64,000 nucleotides of DNA from Botryotinia globosa (Eukaryota > Ascomycota > Leotiomycetes > Helotiales > Sclerotiniaceae): assembly GCA_014898425.1 (NCBI GenBank), contig RCSZ01000011.1, positions 2,057,001 to 2,121,000 on the forward strand, read 5' to 3'. Every line of letters begins with the position of its first letter. The first letter of the stretch is position 1. Below are positions 11,143-23,532 of the stretch, piece by piece. Made by a program: the position numbers and the translations under genes. The notes beneath the pieces were generated by a model that saw only the letters and a list, made by a program, of their open reading frames with translations, was not told the DNA's origin and ran no database searches.

Positions 11143-12773
11143 TCAATTCGCCCCCCCAACACCCTCCCATCTCACCCTCGCAACCTCCTCGTCTCTCTTT
11201 CCCTTTCTCGGAACCAACATCCACAATCCCGAGATCGTCACCAAAAGCGCCAAAACAACTGGTTGCAACGCCTTTACCCCTTTTGCCTGGGCAAGCGCTC
11301 CCACAATAAAAGGAAATACCGCTCCTCCACTTCCTCCAAATGCAGTTGCGAACCCAATACTCCCAACATGTAACTCCTTCGGAATAAGCTTCGTAACTAA
11401 TACAATAGCTGTTGGGAATAAAGGACCAAGGAACATGCCCAAGAATGCTATTGCAACTGCGGAGACGTAGAAAGAGGGGATGAGCCAGAAGAGAAGTTCA
11501 AGAGCTATGCAAATTCCAAGGTAAACGAGGACAGATGTGAATTCGCCTAGCCACGCGGTCAGGAAAGCGAGACCCATGCGGCCAACTGTCATGCCGGCCC
11601 AGAAACCGGTTGAGGTGAGAGAGGAAGAAAAGGTTGTACCGGAGCGCACTTGGGTCATGAAGGTTACGATCCAACCGCCTAGTGACACTATGATGACTGT
11701 TAATATCTCAAGGCGTGGCGATGTGTAGAGAGGAAAACTTACCTTCAGCTCCTACATAACCAAAGATGAAAGCCGCGAAGATCCAAGTCAATTTGTTACT
11801 TAATGCTTCTCGAAGTCTCCCGGTCTTAGCGTTCACATCTCGAGGATTCTCCGTTGCGTAAACATGACCTGTTTGAGCCCAGAATGCCCATGTCGAAGTA
11901 ATGAGCTCTGTGGCTGCTACTGCTGTCTGTTTCTTGTCAGTCACCAGTTCTTAATGGGACGATTTCTTGACTATAAGCGATGCTCACCATGATATAATAA
12001 AAATAATACCACTCCAACCCCGCCTTGGCCAGCATTCCCGCAGCAATTAAAGGTGCTATTGTTCCGCCAAAAGAGTAACAAGCTTGCAAGAACCCCTGCA
12101 CCTGATTCGCACTAACCATGTTACCCAGCCAAGCGCACCAAGCCGCATCGACAAGTCCGTTACCCATTCCTACGAAGACATACATGACGACGAGAGCTGG
12201 ATAGGGGGGATGAAGTGAAATTACTACATAGGCGATGAGATGGCATAGCCCTGCGATGACAGCTACACCTCTCTGACCAAATTTCACGTGGACGGTGTCA
12301 TTGATTAAGGAGGCGAATGTGTAACCTGCAAAAGGGGAAAGAAATATCAAGGAGATGACGGTGTAGGATAGGCTGTAGTATTGTTCCAGCTTGATATATC
12401 TCTCAGTAACAAAATCACTATTGGCAAGAGCACTTGCGACTTACGTATGGGATTAAAGCCTTTATCCGTTTAGTATACGATGTATTTCGAAGTGGAAGAC
12501 GAAGTGGAAGACGAAGTGAAGACTTACACCATAAGAACCATCATTCATACCCATGAGAAAGAAACCCCAAAATGAAGCTCCCACTCGATATACATTCTTG
12601 GGAGGATAATTCCATTTCTGCAAAGCCTCTACAGCATTATTTGGTGGAGTGGTATCTTGTCTGATATCTTCTGGATCCGATTCGCTTTGTACGATGCCAG
12701 TATTGGGAGCCCAAGGTGAAGAATTATTGGGAAAAGATTGAAGTTCAACTTGGGTAAGAGTTGTGGTTGCCAT
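11143..12773 (-). CDS. MFS transporter with a 15-nt microexon
   Basis: This is a membrane transporter of the major facilitator superfamily. It resembles the fungal 'bypass of stop codon 6'-like group, and its substrate is unknown. Exons on the minus strand are 12773-12528, 12459-12445, 12389-11988, 11926-11743 and 11687-11143, giving 463 residues with all phases consistent. The N-terminus is cytosolic and acidic. TM1 is the signature GMNDGSYG + ALIPY + LEQYY, where ALIPY is encoded by a 15-nt microexon. Later landmarks are FLSPFAGYTFASLIND, GMGNGLVDAAWCAWLG, GGWIVTFM and GRMGLAFLTAWLG. The C-terminal end is basic (RKGKRDEE). Intron 1 next to the donor holds three 12-bp GAAGTGGAAGAC repeats. 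The gene looks intact, unlike the amidase and regulator beside it. Confidence 0.85.
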
Positions 12774-14491
12774 GATTGATGTGTTGAAGTTGAGATGGTT
12801 GTGGTGAGGCAGATATGTGGAGGAGGAATGTGAAGATAACCTAACCTACCGTGATAAAGAGATTCACTTAATCATCAATATGCACATGACAATGATTCAT
12901 GCTCATCACAACCATTAATTGTTTGCCTCTTTGCTTAAGATGGCAGTAATTCTCGCCATTATATTTTCCGGGGTCCTGAGCCAACAGTTGTGGTGTGGGG
13001 GAAGTGGCTCGAGAGTGGAGTGGGTCATCAATCTGGCACCTGCAAGGCAAGACCTCGAGACTCGTCGACGTTGACTAATCATCATGGAATCTTTGTGATG
13101 CAGCATTTCTTAACAAATCAATAGGTAGTGAAGGGATGAGCTTCCTAGTCGGAGTTGACGGGAGCGTGGTCCGAAAAATAGGTATGGTGGTATGCAAACG
13201 ATGCTTTGTAAGATTACAAAATCACGCCTCGTAGCTTGTTGGTTCTTTTGCGTATGGCGCATTGCTAGCATCTTTGAATCATAACACCACTCCATTGGTT
13301 GGTCATAAAGATGATTCCTACCCACTCTCTCAGCTGCAATTTATATACCACTCCCCCATTATCCCCCTCCCCGTCAGAGAATCAAAGGTCGAGCATACAA
13401 CTCAATCCTCCCTACAATGCCTTCCCGTTACAAACACATTTACAGCACACTCGATCATGTTTTAATCTTTTTTCTCATCATTCATCTCATCTAATCTGAT
13501 AGAGTATCACTACCTAGTTTGCTCTCCCCTTCTCTCTTCTCTCTTCCCCATTCATCCTTTCTTCCTGCCTAGCTGCCTAGCTGCCATACATTTTTCCCCT
13601 TCCATCAACCACCCCCCTCCCCCCACCAGATCATCCTCAGCAAGAAAATCAAAAGAAACATGGGAATCCCCTCTCCTCAGCCCCTCGCCATACTATCGCA
13701 GAACCAGATGATATGTGATGTAATATAATATGATCCACCCTTGCCTGCTCTCGGCTACACGATCCATCCATCGCGTCATCTAATACTTGTTGAAGTATCT
13801 GATATCTTCCCATTTTATCTACCACACCACCCACTTCCTCTCTCATTCAATGCCCTCTCACCATCTGTTCCTCTTCGTCCAAAATAAATAAATAAAAAAT
13901 CACCGAATCTCATCCGCCATCTTCATACGCAACCCTCTCCTCAAAAATTAAAGTCCCTTAAGTCTGCAAAACCCTGAAAACTCAAAATCAATAAGAACTC
14001 CACTTAACGCCATGCTGCACCAATGATTCCTTCCTCAATCCCTCACACTACCGACGTGCTTTCGCATCATCTGCAGAGAGTTGTTTCGTATGATATGTAT
14101 GCTACAAGTCTGACTGAATGAATTTTTGTGTTCCCCTCATCGATTTGAAAAAGAAATAAGATTGAAGAGTCGCAGTCTAAGTGCGAGAGAAACGGAAAAA
14201 GTTGCAAGCTGGCGCCAATGCAATGAAAATGAAATAGAAGGCGAATAATTGATTTCAGCATGGCCAGCTATGCCTCCTGGAGAAATCGCTTGATGAGGAG
14301 ATAGAAACAGTCAGTGATAACACCACAAAGATGAAGGATGTAATATGCCTGCTATGTGCCAAGATACTGTCATGTGATGAATGTGTCACGAGACAAAGTT
14401 CTGTTAGTCCCCGATTGATACCATACTCTCATGGTCAAACTAGATCTGATCAACCTAAATCATCCCAATCTAATAATCGAAAATCAAGGAA
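12774..14491. other. intergenic region with a long pyrimidine-rich stretch
   Basis: The promoter of the minus-strand transporter lies at the left. From about 13330 to 13960 the plus strand is strongly C/T-rich (CTCTCCCCTTCTCTCTTCTC and similar). Such tracts are common in fungal promoters and leaders, but no downstream plus-strand coding frame was found. The right end holds the 3' UTR of the PHD gene. Short frames here are not supported. Confidence 0.5.
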
Positions 14492-16116
14492 TCACAAGTG
14501 GTCCTCTTGATTATCTACCATCATGACGTCGTCACCATCAGCATCGTCGGAGGTCGAAGCTAGACGTTCTTGAAGGAAAGCTGTCATAGCAACCAAAGAT
14601 GATTTGTCAGCTTGAGTTAATGGCTTCTTCTTGGAGAGCTTGGACGCATCTCCTTTTGCAATCAACTTAATAACTGGTTCATCGGCTTCGGACTAAAGGA
14701 CTTCAGGTTAGATTTGTGTTACGTCATTGTATTACGTAGATTGGAGGCGTAAAGAATAAGGACAAGAAAACTTACAATTAAGGCATCAATAAGGGTTTGT
14801 GTAAGATTGATCGTTGGATTTGCAGTGGCCAGATATGCAAGATTGAGAGCAGCTTGCTGTTCATCCAGACTACGACTGTCAAATTCGGCAGTTTGTAATC
14901 GTGGTTTCGAAACAGGTGCCCGATTGTTTGCAAAGCTGCGTTGGTTATAATGTCCAAATTCACGATGAACACTGTACAATTAATTAGTAGATTAAACATG
15001 CAATAATTGGAAAGAATCACATACCGCGAAATGAAGTCAAGTTTGATACCCTCTTCTGGAAGCTTGTACACATGACCGTACTCTCTCTGCTCATAGAAAC
15101 CACTACCCTGATCTTCATCTTCAGAAGTAGCGTTCTCAACCTCGATATGACCATTATTTCTAACACCACGAGCAAGAACAGGTTTAATGAGCGAAGCTCC
15201 TTTGATCTTACGGAAACGATGAGCCGGGCCTAAAGATCCTGGTACTTGTTCGAGAAGATCATCGACATGAGCTGGACATCTCCAAGATCTTCCAGGCGGA
15301 GGCTCTTTTGCCAGTGGAGGGTCCAAACAGTCCAAATGCCATGAGAGACTACAATAAGTACAAGGGATAATTGCTCGACTTGGATGAACAGCTGAGAGGT
15401 GACAGCCATGACAGAGAATTGGATTTCCTTTGTTGTCCTTTAGCTTGAAGTAATCCGGAGCTTCATCGTAGCCACGATTATTCCTGTTGTAATGGTTAGT
15501 AAGAAGAGCCAAGATAATTACCACAAGATGTAAGCTTACTTTGGTTTTTGTACAACGCCTTCTTCATACTCTCCTTCAGTCCCGGTCTTGACATTCTCGA
15601 AATATTCCCGGATTGTCTTGGGAAGATGGAAAGCGCTTGGATTCTTTCTCTCCATGTTGGCCAACAAAGGACCGAAATAGCCAACTTCTTCATCCTTAGA
15701 TCGAGGAACACTTTGTGCAAGACACTCGTTACAGAACCATTCTTCCGTCGTTAAGGTTGGTGAGTCTGGTGAAAGATCCACACATTTGAAGTGGAAGGAG
15801 CGAGTACATCCATCACAACACAGTAATTTACCGTTACCTCCACAAGCTGCACAATAATCGTCGTTTTCTCCAATAGTTCCACTAGCCTTTACACGCATTT
15901 GTCAGTTTCCTCCTTCGAGCATTTCCCTACAATAACGATAATGAAGATCCAACAAATGAGATGCTTGTGAATGATGATTGTGAAGGTGGCAAAGTTTCAT
16001 GTGTGGGGGCTGTTCAGGCTCGGCAATTACGGAGATGGATGTGATGTGAATAATCCACAATCCACAATCCACAATGGACCATCATCAGAGTTTGCGCTAT
16101 CCGCCCGGACTTGCTG

Positions 16117-16165
<49 letters not shown>

Positions 16166-19100
16166 AACTTTGTCACCAAGGAAAACCCAGCCCCCCAAAT
16201 ATTGAGTATTGAACTACAACATAACGTAATGAAAATTCAACCAAAATTCAAAATACATTGAAATATCATCAAAATCAGTACTTCATTATCATCATTTATC
16301 CAAAGATAAGAGGGATTCCATCAAATGATGACATCTCACAATGATAATGATACAAATGATGACGATAATGACGATAATGACAATGATGAAGATGAAGATG
16401 TCGATTTTTAGAAGATTCAGAGTGTAAAAAAAGATTTAACAAAGGGTTAAAGGACAGCTAGCCGCTTGAACAAAGTAAAAAGCGATAATAAAAAGCGATG
16501 AAGAACTTTACAACATCGTCTAATTTATCAATCCTCACATCGTCGTCGTTACTCTCCACAGATATATAGAAAAACAAAATAGCTTACTTGTTGATTTGCA
16601 TAATAACCTCCGACTGGACTATCTCTTTCACCGCTTGCTCTCGGGATACCAGCTGAAGGACCACTCTTTTTCTTCATTGGCCTGTGCGAGGGAAAAGAAT
16701 TGTTAGCGAATTATTTTCATCATTGAAATAAGAAAGAAAGAAGAAAGAAAGGTCAAGTTCAATTCAAGGTGAAAGAAAGTTCCGGCTGTCGCACTGTGTA
16801 ACCATAAAACACGACAAGTAGATTGACAAGCACAGCAGAAGTACTTGAAACAATTTGTGGAGGTGTGAAGATAACCGGGGATGCAGGGTACTGAATGGTG
16901 ATTGAAAGATACAAAATCCTTCAAGAAATGTAGAAAATCGGAAATCTGACGTGATACCAAAAGACATGAAATAAAATAATGTATGGGAACTTACGAAGTT
17001 TTGACACGTAAACCTGTGCCATACTTTGCCTTTCTAGATGGTCGATTAGATGAGGGTGTGCCAGCGCGTGAATTTGGTAACGATCCAGGAGGCAAGTCTG
17101 GTTGAAATCCAAGTCCTGTAGGTGAACTCATTTCTGAATCGTAATTGTTGGCAGGAGCAGGAGCAGTTTGTCTTCTACTGGCTCGATCGTTCTTAGTGCC
17201 CAGCCGAATAGTTTTGGATGGACGGCTAGAAGCTGTTGCCGACGCAGGAGGAATGGAAACAGAATCTCCATCATCAGATGCATACTCAACAGGTCTACGA
17301 AAATTTGGAGGAGTGACACTTCTTGGCTGTATATCTGGACGAACAAAGCTCTCAGTTCGTATCTCCTCAGTAATACCGTTGGTAATTTCTCGCGCCTTGC
17401 GCTTCCATTTACCAACCATCTCGCTCTCTTCATAAGTAGGGCGATCAACTGCCTGTGGCTTCTTCTTTGACTTGAAAACAATTTGTGGCCTTTTAGGCAC
17501 CACTGGTTTTAATATTGGCACTGATCCAACCGAAGATGATGATGAGGTACGTATTAATTCAGGTGCCATGTTTGGATTGGCCTGATTATTGTCACTATCA
17601 CCACGAGAGTTTGAATTGTTAGATGGATGGTGAGATCTGGTCGGAATATTGATAGCTTGGAAGGATGGAGGCGCGGGTGACGAGGTTTTAGATTTGTTCA
17701 GACTTCGATTCTTGTTATTGGTTTTCTTTGCCGTGGATGAAAATGTGTCTGATTCGAACCTAGACAGATCTTTGGATTTGATTGGTCGTTTTTGATTAAT
17801 TGACCCTCCAGCATTTGACTGGGTCTCGGTTGACACGGACGCACCAAATTTGGCGTTGGCATTGGCGTTACCCGCCCCAACAATACCCTGTCCCTTGGAT
17901 CGTTCGAAACCATCCGAAGGCTTTGCTGTACCAGCATGATTATGAGCGTGGTCAAAATCCATAGGGTCATATTCATCATTATCGAGAATCTGCTCATCAA
18001 CCGAAGATAATGATGATGAGCTTGAAATTGAAGGTGCTCTTGGTCGATCTGATAATTTAGGCAGTGGGGGTGACAAAACGGGAACGGAAGAAGAAGCCGA
18101 CGCAACTCCGTTCTGTTGCTTCTTCACGATTCCATCAGTTCTATTTCCGATTCCAGGTCCAGTTGCACTTGCATCCAATTTTCCGTTGACGTCCTCATTT
18201 ACAGCTGCAAAACCATTTCCTTTGTGCTTTTTATTAGGATAAAGGCCATGATCTCCCTGTTTTCTTGGGGATCCAGATGTAGAGGCTGGTTTAGCATCTG
18301 ATGGGCGTCTAACAGAATCAGCAGTTCCTACCGTGGGAGGGTTGCTAGTAGGAGCAGCAGATGGTGGAGGTGGAGGTGGCTGAGAATATGGTGAGGTATA
18401 TGTCGTTGCTTTAGCATATGGCGAAGCGTATGTAGTTCTTTTCGCCTCGAATATGGGTGCAAAATGAAACACAGGTTGGGCCGGTGGTTGCTGAACTTGA
18501 CGTCGTGGTCGATGGGGTGCAGGGTCGCTACCATCTCCATTAAAATAATATTCTGCAGCCTTGTCCTTCCTGCCTTCCTTCTTCTTCAGTCCAATCAATC
18601 TGTAAAACTCCCGAACCTCTTCTTCCGTAGCCTCCTCGTAGACCTGCTTTTCAACAAGTATGCCGAAGTTTTCAGGATCTTCATCGTAAAGTTCCCGTAA
18701 AGCATAGGCAGTACACCAACGGTGATACTCGATCGCGTGGGAGACAGCCAACTCAACAATTCTAGCCGTCTTTCTGCGGGAAGCCGCCTCGACTGCACGA
18801 GCCCGACTCTCCCGTTGACGAGCCTCGTCTCTTTCATCATATGTATAATTACTCATTTTATGAGCATGATAGGAAGCTGTAGAAGGCGACTCGTTTGGAA
18901 GAGGTGTGCGTTGGACGGGAGAAGTTGCATGAATGCTAGGTCCTTCACTTTCGTTTCGTACACTCGGTGGTGCGACACTCGATCTAGTAACACTTTTTCG
19001 CGCGCTCCTTGGTTGTTGCGGTGTTGATGGTGGTACGTTTTCGAGTTCTTCAGTTTTTGTAGATGTGGATCTTCTTCGCGAAAGGTTCGAAATAGGTTCC

Positions 19101-19483
19101 GTGGTTTCCATCGCTTCTTGGGGTACGGCCTGGGGAGTCGCCGATAAAGAGGGCGGAAGTGAATCATCCATCACTTCGGTAACGCCATTTGGCCTGCTTC
19201 CATTCGCATCTGCTACCTCTGGTTTGGCAGAAGACTTAACGGCTTTTGCGCTCGGTCGCGTTCCAAGTGGTGCCATGTTTGCGACCACTCCGTGCCTCTC
19301 CATTCCAGCTTCTGCAAAAGATGGCATGGGAGTAGGAATAGGAGGTTCCGTCCATTTATCCATAAACGTTCTTTTTCGACCTGTATCTGCTGCTGTAGCT
19401 GGAGAGGAATTCGGATTACGTTGTGCGGAAACAAATGGACTGGAACGACGAGAGCGTGTTGGGCGAGAATTGAGTTGGCTCAT
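14492..19483 (-). CDS. rco1: Rco1-like double-PHD-finger protein (Rpd3S histone deacetylase complex)
   Basis: Predicted exons (minus) are 19483-16995, 16681-16588, 15886-15540, 15483-15025, 14971-14776 and 14692-14492, giving 1261 residues with consistent phases. The long N-terminal exon is disordered and S/P-rich (about 830 residues), with an internal helical segment around YTYDERDEARQRESRARAVEAASRRKT. PHD1 (CAACGGNGKLLCCDGC...FHFKC...WFCNEC) and PHD2 (CHGC...CTYC...WHLDC...WRCPAH) flank a linker, as in yeast Rco1 and human PF1/PHF12. Those proteins recruit the Rpd3S deacetylase to transcribed chromatin. The C-terminus is acidic and ends shortly after MMVDNQEDHL. Intron 2 (15887-16587) is about 700 nt, very long for this genome, and contains a (TC)n tract. 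Exons 2 and 3 might therefore be joined differently or belong to separate transcripts. Confidence 0.8.
16120..16163. repeat. (TC)n microsatellite inside the long intron of the PHD gene
   Basis: About 21 TC dinucleotides are uninterrupted on the plus strand. In the transcript of the minus-strand gene this reads as a purine (GA)n tract. Confidence 0.9.
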
Positions 19484-20896
19484 GGCTTCCTCGCTCGTCG
19501 CCTCCTGCGACCGACCCGACTCCTATCAATTGCAATCGCAGTCCCAATACAACTAATGAATTGTTAGTTAAATGATCATATAAATTAAATGGATTTCATA
19601 TACTTCTCTTCAATTCGCAATCATAAAAATGTTCTCGAACGTTGTTTTCAAGGGATATGTACGCGTTGAATTATCGTGGTATGATTGATTTGAGAGGGAA
19701 AGAAAGTCAAGTTCTCGCTTCGAGATGAAATCCCTTAGCTAGCGCCCCTTGAGAGCCGAAATCGTTGACTTGCTTTAAGTGCACGAAACAATAAAAGGTA
19801 GGTGACGATTTGTAAATCTATTGTCCTTTTCAATAGATCATAAAACTCCTAACTACAATAGAGGAATCAATAACCGATTCTGACGGATGATAATTTCGAC
19901 AAAAAAGTCTCTTATTGAAGGAGATATATCCTCCTATTTGAAAGGTGATTGATCGCGTAAGTTTTCTCGTGCCGTGCTCGTATCATGTGAAGAGACAAGG
20001 TACCATGAAATAATGAATGAAAAGAGGGGTAGAAAACAACACCGGCGAAGAAGGGATAATTTACCTTATTTGTCTGTTATTGTGAGAAAGTAGTAAATAG
20101 AAACGATATGTTGAGGGAGAGCAGGAAGAAGAAAAGGCAGAGGCAGAGCAAGTAGATGAGAAGTGGAAGAAGAAGGATGGACGTGGTGAATTGAATTGAA
20201 TAGCCTTCCTCTTATCGATACCAAGATGGTGATCGAGAGAGAAAAAGTCGCTTAGATCTGCTGCTGGATGGATAGGGCGGCACTAAGTGGCTGCAAGAAC
20301 CTTTCGTTTTAATTTCCTCCGACCGGCTTTGATGGAATCAATGGAAACGTGCAGTGGGAAAGGTTGTTGAGGAGAGTTATATTTGGTTGATGATCTTGAA
20401 GACGAAGATGGGAAGCGAAAAAGGTAAAGGAACACTCGGCAGGTAATTTCTGGGCTTTGCCTTCAACCTAATGAATCCTAACCGAGTATTCCAAGAAGAA
20501 GGCACTGTACCAATTTACACGTCACATCACAAAGCTGAAAGTCATGGAAACACGCAACAATAGGTGATTGAATTCACTTGCACCATTATTTCAATACTCA
20601 TATATTTGCTGCGCATCTCTGAACCCGAGAAGCTTCCAACTGCCGAATGAATTTTCCTATGGGATGCAGACCCGAGTTACAACATAGCATCACTCGCTCT
20701 TCCCAATGACAACAATAAATGAGGCAAGAACAGTGAAATGCTTGACAAGCTTTTATGAAGCAGTGTCGGCAGCGAGATACGTAAACATGAGAAGAGTAGA
20801 TTTGCAAAGTAATTCATGAAATGCATCATTTGTCAACTTTCAATTGACTCAATTATCATCTCTGTTCCATCACATGCCTGTTCCAGAACTACCTAT
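19484..20896. other. intergenic region, promoter of the PHD gene
   Basis: These 1.4 kb lie between two minus-strand genes: the start of the PHD gene at left and the 3' end of the EBP1-like gene at right. Purine-rich stretches occur around 20000-20450 on the plus strand. I see no coding sequence. Confidence 0.5.
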
Positions 20897-22387
20897 TTAC
20901 TCTGCTGCAGCAGCCTTCTTCGCAGCCTTCTTCTTCTTATCCTTAGCCAAAGGTTGCTCCAAAATCTTGAGGATCTCTTCGTCGGTGATCTTCTTATCAG
21001 TCTTGAGCTTGCTAAGATCTGGCTCAGGTGGCGAGGCAATCTTCTGTAAGCCGTTTTTGGTAATTGCTGAACATGTTAGTCAAATGTTTCAAAGATAGAT
21101 GATTCATCAGCTGCTTACCAATTGTAGTCAATAATCTTCCTACTGCCTCGTTGTCCTTGTCTCCAACGACTTCGTATTGTCTGAAAACGTTTCCACGCAC
21201 ACACTCAACAACACCGACCTTAGCATCTCGCTCGGATTCCAGTTGTCTCAAACTGAATGGGAAGGTACCAAACTTCTTCACAACCTCATTCATGATCGCT
21301 CTGGAACTTGGTCGCTTCAAGGCGTATGTAAGGGTGGTACGACGATGAAGAGTGGTTCTGTTCTCGAAGTTCTTAATCTTTCCAGAGCCAAGAGAAACAC
21401 CCATCTCGACACCCCAAACCTCGCCAACTTCTGGAACACCATCACCTCTTGTACCATCTCCTGGAGCAAGGATGATCTTCTTCTTTCCTTCAATTTCGTT
21501 GCGCTCGAATTGCCAAGAGGTAGTATGCTCGACCAAGTTGCAGTCGTAGCTCTTAACCAATTTCTCGAGTAAGCTGGTAATCTTAGCTTGAGTAGGAGCT
21601 TTGATAGTTGCTGCCTTCTTTTGCTCCTCCTCTGTGCCAGCTGGGACCAATCCAGGGGGAACCATTAAACGTAACAGAAGCTCGTTTGCATAGTGTGTCG
21701 CCAACAACAAATCTGCATCTCTTCCACCGATCTCTCCATTTGCGTTGTCGGCAGAGGGAATGACAATGGTATCACAGACAATTGTTCCGAACCCATCGAT
21801 TTGTGCACCGAGTTGAATCTTGATAGCTTCGCCTTCTTTGAGAACAACGTTTGCTTCGGCTTCGTCCGTGGTAAGAGGGGTATAAGGTGTTACGAAAGCT
21901 GAAGGAGAAACAGTGGTTGGGTGGGCAATACCTTTTTGGTTGTTAGTTAAATTAGTATGATCAATAGAGAAACATTCTTACCCTTGACCATCTTCTTTCC
22001 TCGGTAGACCTTTGCGATCTCTTCCTCGAGGAGCTTGTCACCCTTCTCGCAAATTGTCACAATTTTCTCGCCAGCCACACACAAGGCAGTAACATCCTTC
22101 AAAACCTTTTGGGAGATAGTAGCAGCATTCTTGTATTTGGTGAGAGTATCGGGGTTGTTGAGAGAGTAATCTAGCAATAGTTGATATTGTTAGTCAATTG
22201 ATGCCTTGGGTTGTTTTCAAGCTGGTTGTGCAGATTCTTGTACATCTTTCGAGTCGCATTGGCGGGGTCCAGTTTGCTGACCACCAACTCACCAACAACA
22301 GCAAAGTAAAGGAAAGATGAGGTTGATGTAGAAGAGGGAAAAAGATAACTTACCAATCTCTTGGGTCTCTTCCTTCTTATCGGCCAT
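20897..22387 (-). CDS. EBP1/PA2G4-type protein (curved DNA-binding protein Cdb4 family)
   Basis: This protein has the methionine-aminopeptidase 'pita-bread' fold of the proliferation-associated 2G4/EBP1 family. Those are ribosome- and nucleolus-associated proteins without peptidase activity; the S. pombe member was named curved DNA-binding protein. Exons (minus) 22387-22354, 22170-21982, 21931-21119 and 21066-20897 give 401 residues in phase. Landmarks are YKNAATISQKVL near the start, then IAHPTTVSPSAFVTP and IQLGAQIDGFGTIVCDT. The last of these sits where true methionine aminopeptidases carry metal ligands, and the family lacks several of them. Next come ATHYANELLLRL, FENRTTLHRRTTLTYALKRPSSR and a lysine-rich C-tail (KDKKKKAAKKAAAAE) typical of EBP1. 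It is divergent from SNF5, with 1.16 kb between the starts. Confidence 0.85.
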
Positions 22388-22790
22388 AATTGCGATATTC
22401 TTATGATATGGATGAAAGGTGTAAAGTGTAAAGGGGTGGTATTGAGATTTATTGTTGTTGTAAAGTTTGGAAGAGCGAAAACAATGTTTTTCTTATTTTC
22501 CCCTCACAAGTTAAAGACCAAGGCAAGGTAGAGAGGAGAGAGGATCGAGGTACTTTGACGCTTGGAAGGATTAAGGATTGTGTGGGCTTTGTTTCGCTTG
22601 GTGACCTCACCGAGCTTCATCTCGAGGTAAGAATTACTGTAAATTCATTGTACGATCAGGACCGGTGGTACTGCAATTATATCACATATCACATATACCT
22701 GGATACTTGATGTACTTTGATGATGATGATGATGATGATGGAATAATGTGTGAATTTTTACGGTTCAAATAGATTGAAAGAATGTTCTGT

Positions 22791-22823
<33 letters not shown>

Positions 22824-23494
22824 CACCACCACCACCAGCACTGCTACTTACTACTACTACTACTACTACTACTACCACTACTACCACCACCACTACTACT
22901 GCTGCTACTACTAGCTGTTCAACCACACCACCCATGGATTTGTTCGCGAGGCAGCGGCCCGCATAGAAGCTTCTTCCAGGTTATTAGAGCTTGTACCTAT
23001 CTAGTATATTGGATCGCCATTCCATTGTTGCTTGTCCATTGTTGCTTGTCTAGCTGGAGGTACCTTATTAGTAGACCCTTTTTCCAATTAGTCTGCCCGC
23101 CTCCACGGCAGTGGCTCCCAGAGGGCTGTCGCTCCTTATGTGGCTTATATTTTGCCTACCGGGCTAGCTGGAGTATCATTATAATGAAAACAGCTGGAGG
23201 TTCCAAAGGTCGAGTATCCAGGCACGTGCCAGGTAGACATTGATGACTAATCACGCTCATTCTTCGCAGTCAACCGTAGAACCCCAGCCTCACTAGGTGG
23301 CTAACCTTGAAACCTTACGCCTCGTGTATCATTAGTCTGTGTACATCACATCCCCGGCCATACCTACCTACCTACCTACCTACATATTCTATTATCTTGT
23401 CGCGAGTTCAAAGGTTCGCGATTATGAGATTCATAACGGTGTATTATTGATAATTAAATCCACCTTCCACTAACCACATTCTTTCTTTCATCTT
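22388..23494. other. divergent promoter region between EBP1-like gene and SNF5, with microsatellites
   Basis: About 1.1 kb hold the promoters of both flanking genes. It contains a (GAT)n run (22719-22741), a large TAC/CAC array (22790-22912) and a (TACC)n run (23361-23383). A 153-codon frame at 22782-23243 is created by the array (poly-Y/H/L) and is not a credible gene. Confidence 0.6.
22790..22912. repeat. compound trinucleotide microsatellite (TAC)n(CAC)n
   Basis: Runs of TAC and CAC/ACC triplets alternate, with a few GCA/TGC interruptions, over about 120 bp. It lies in the shared promoter region of two divergent genes, so length changes could affect either one. Confidence 0.9.
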
Positions 23495-23527
23495 CGCATA
23501 TTCGTCGCATATTCGTCGCATATTTGT
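23495..23527 (+). repeat. three 11-bp direct repeats just before the SNF5 start
   Basis: CGCATATTCGT occurs three times in tandem (the third has one change). It ends 16 bp before the SNF5 ATG, inside the presumed leader. Confidence 0.85.
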
Positions 23528-23532
23528 CGCGA

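Noticed and set aside
18933..19556. 207-codon plus-strand frame antisense to the PHD gene
   Set aside because: It shadows the coding N-terminal exon of the PHD gene and has no domain.
22782..23243. 153-codon frame with poly-Tyr/His/Leu
   Set aside because: The first half is the TAC/CAC microsatellite and the rest has no features. It lies in a promoter region.
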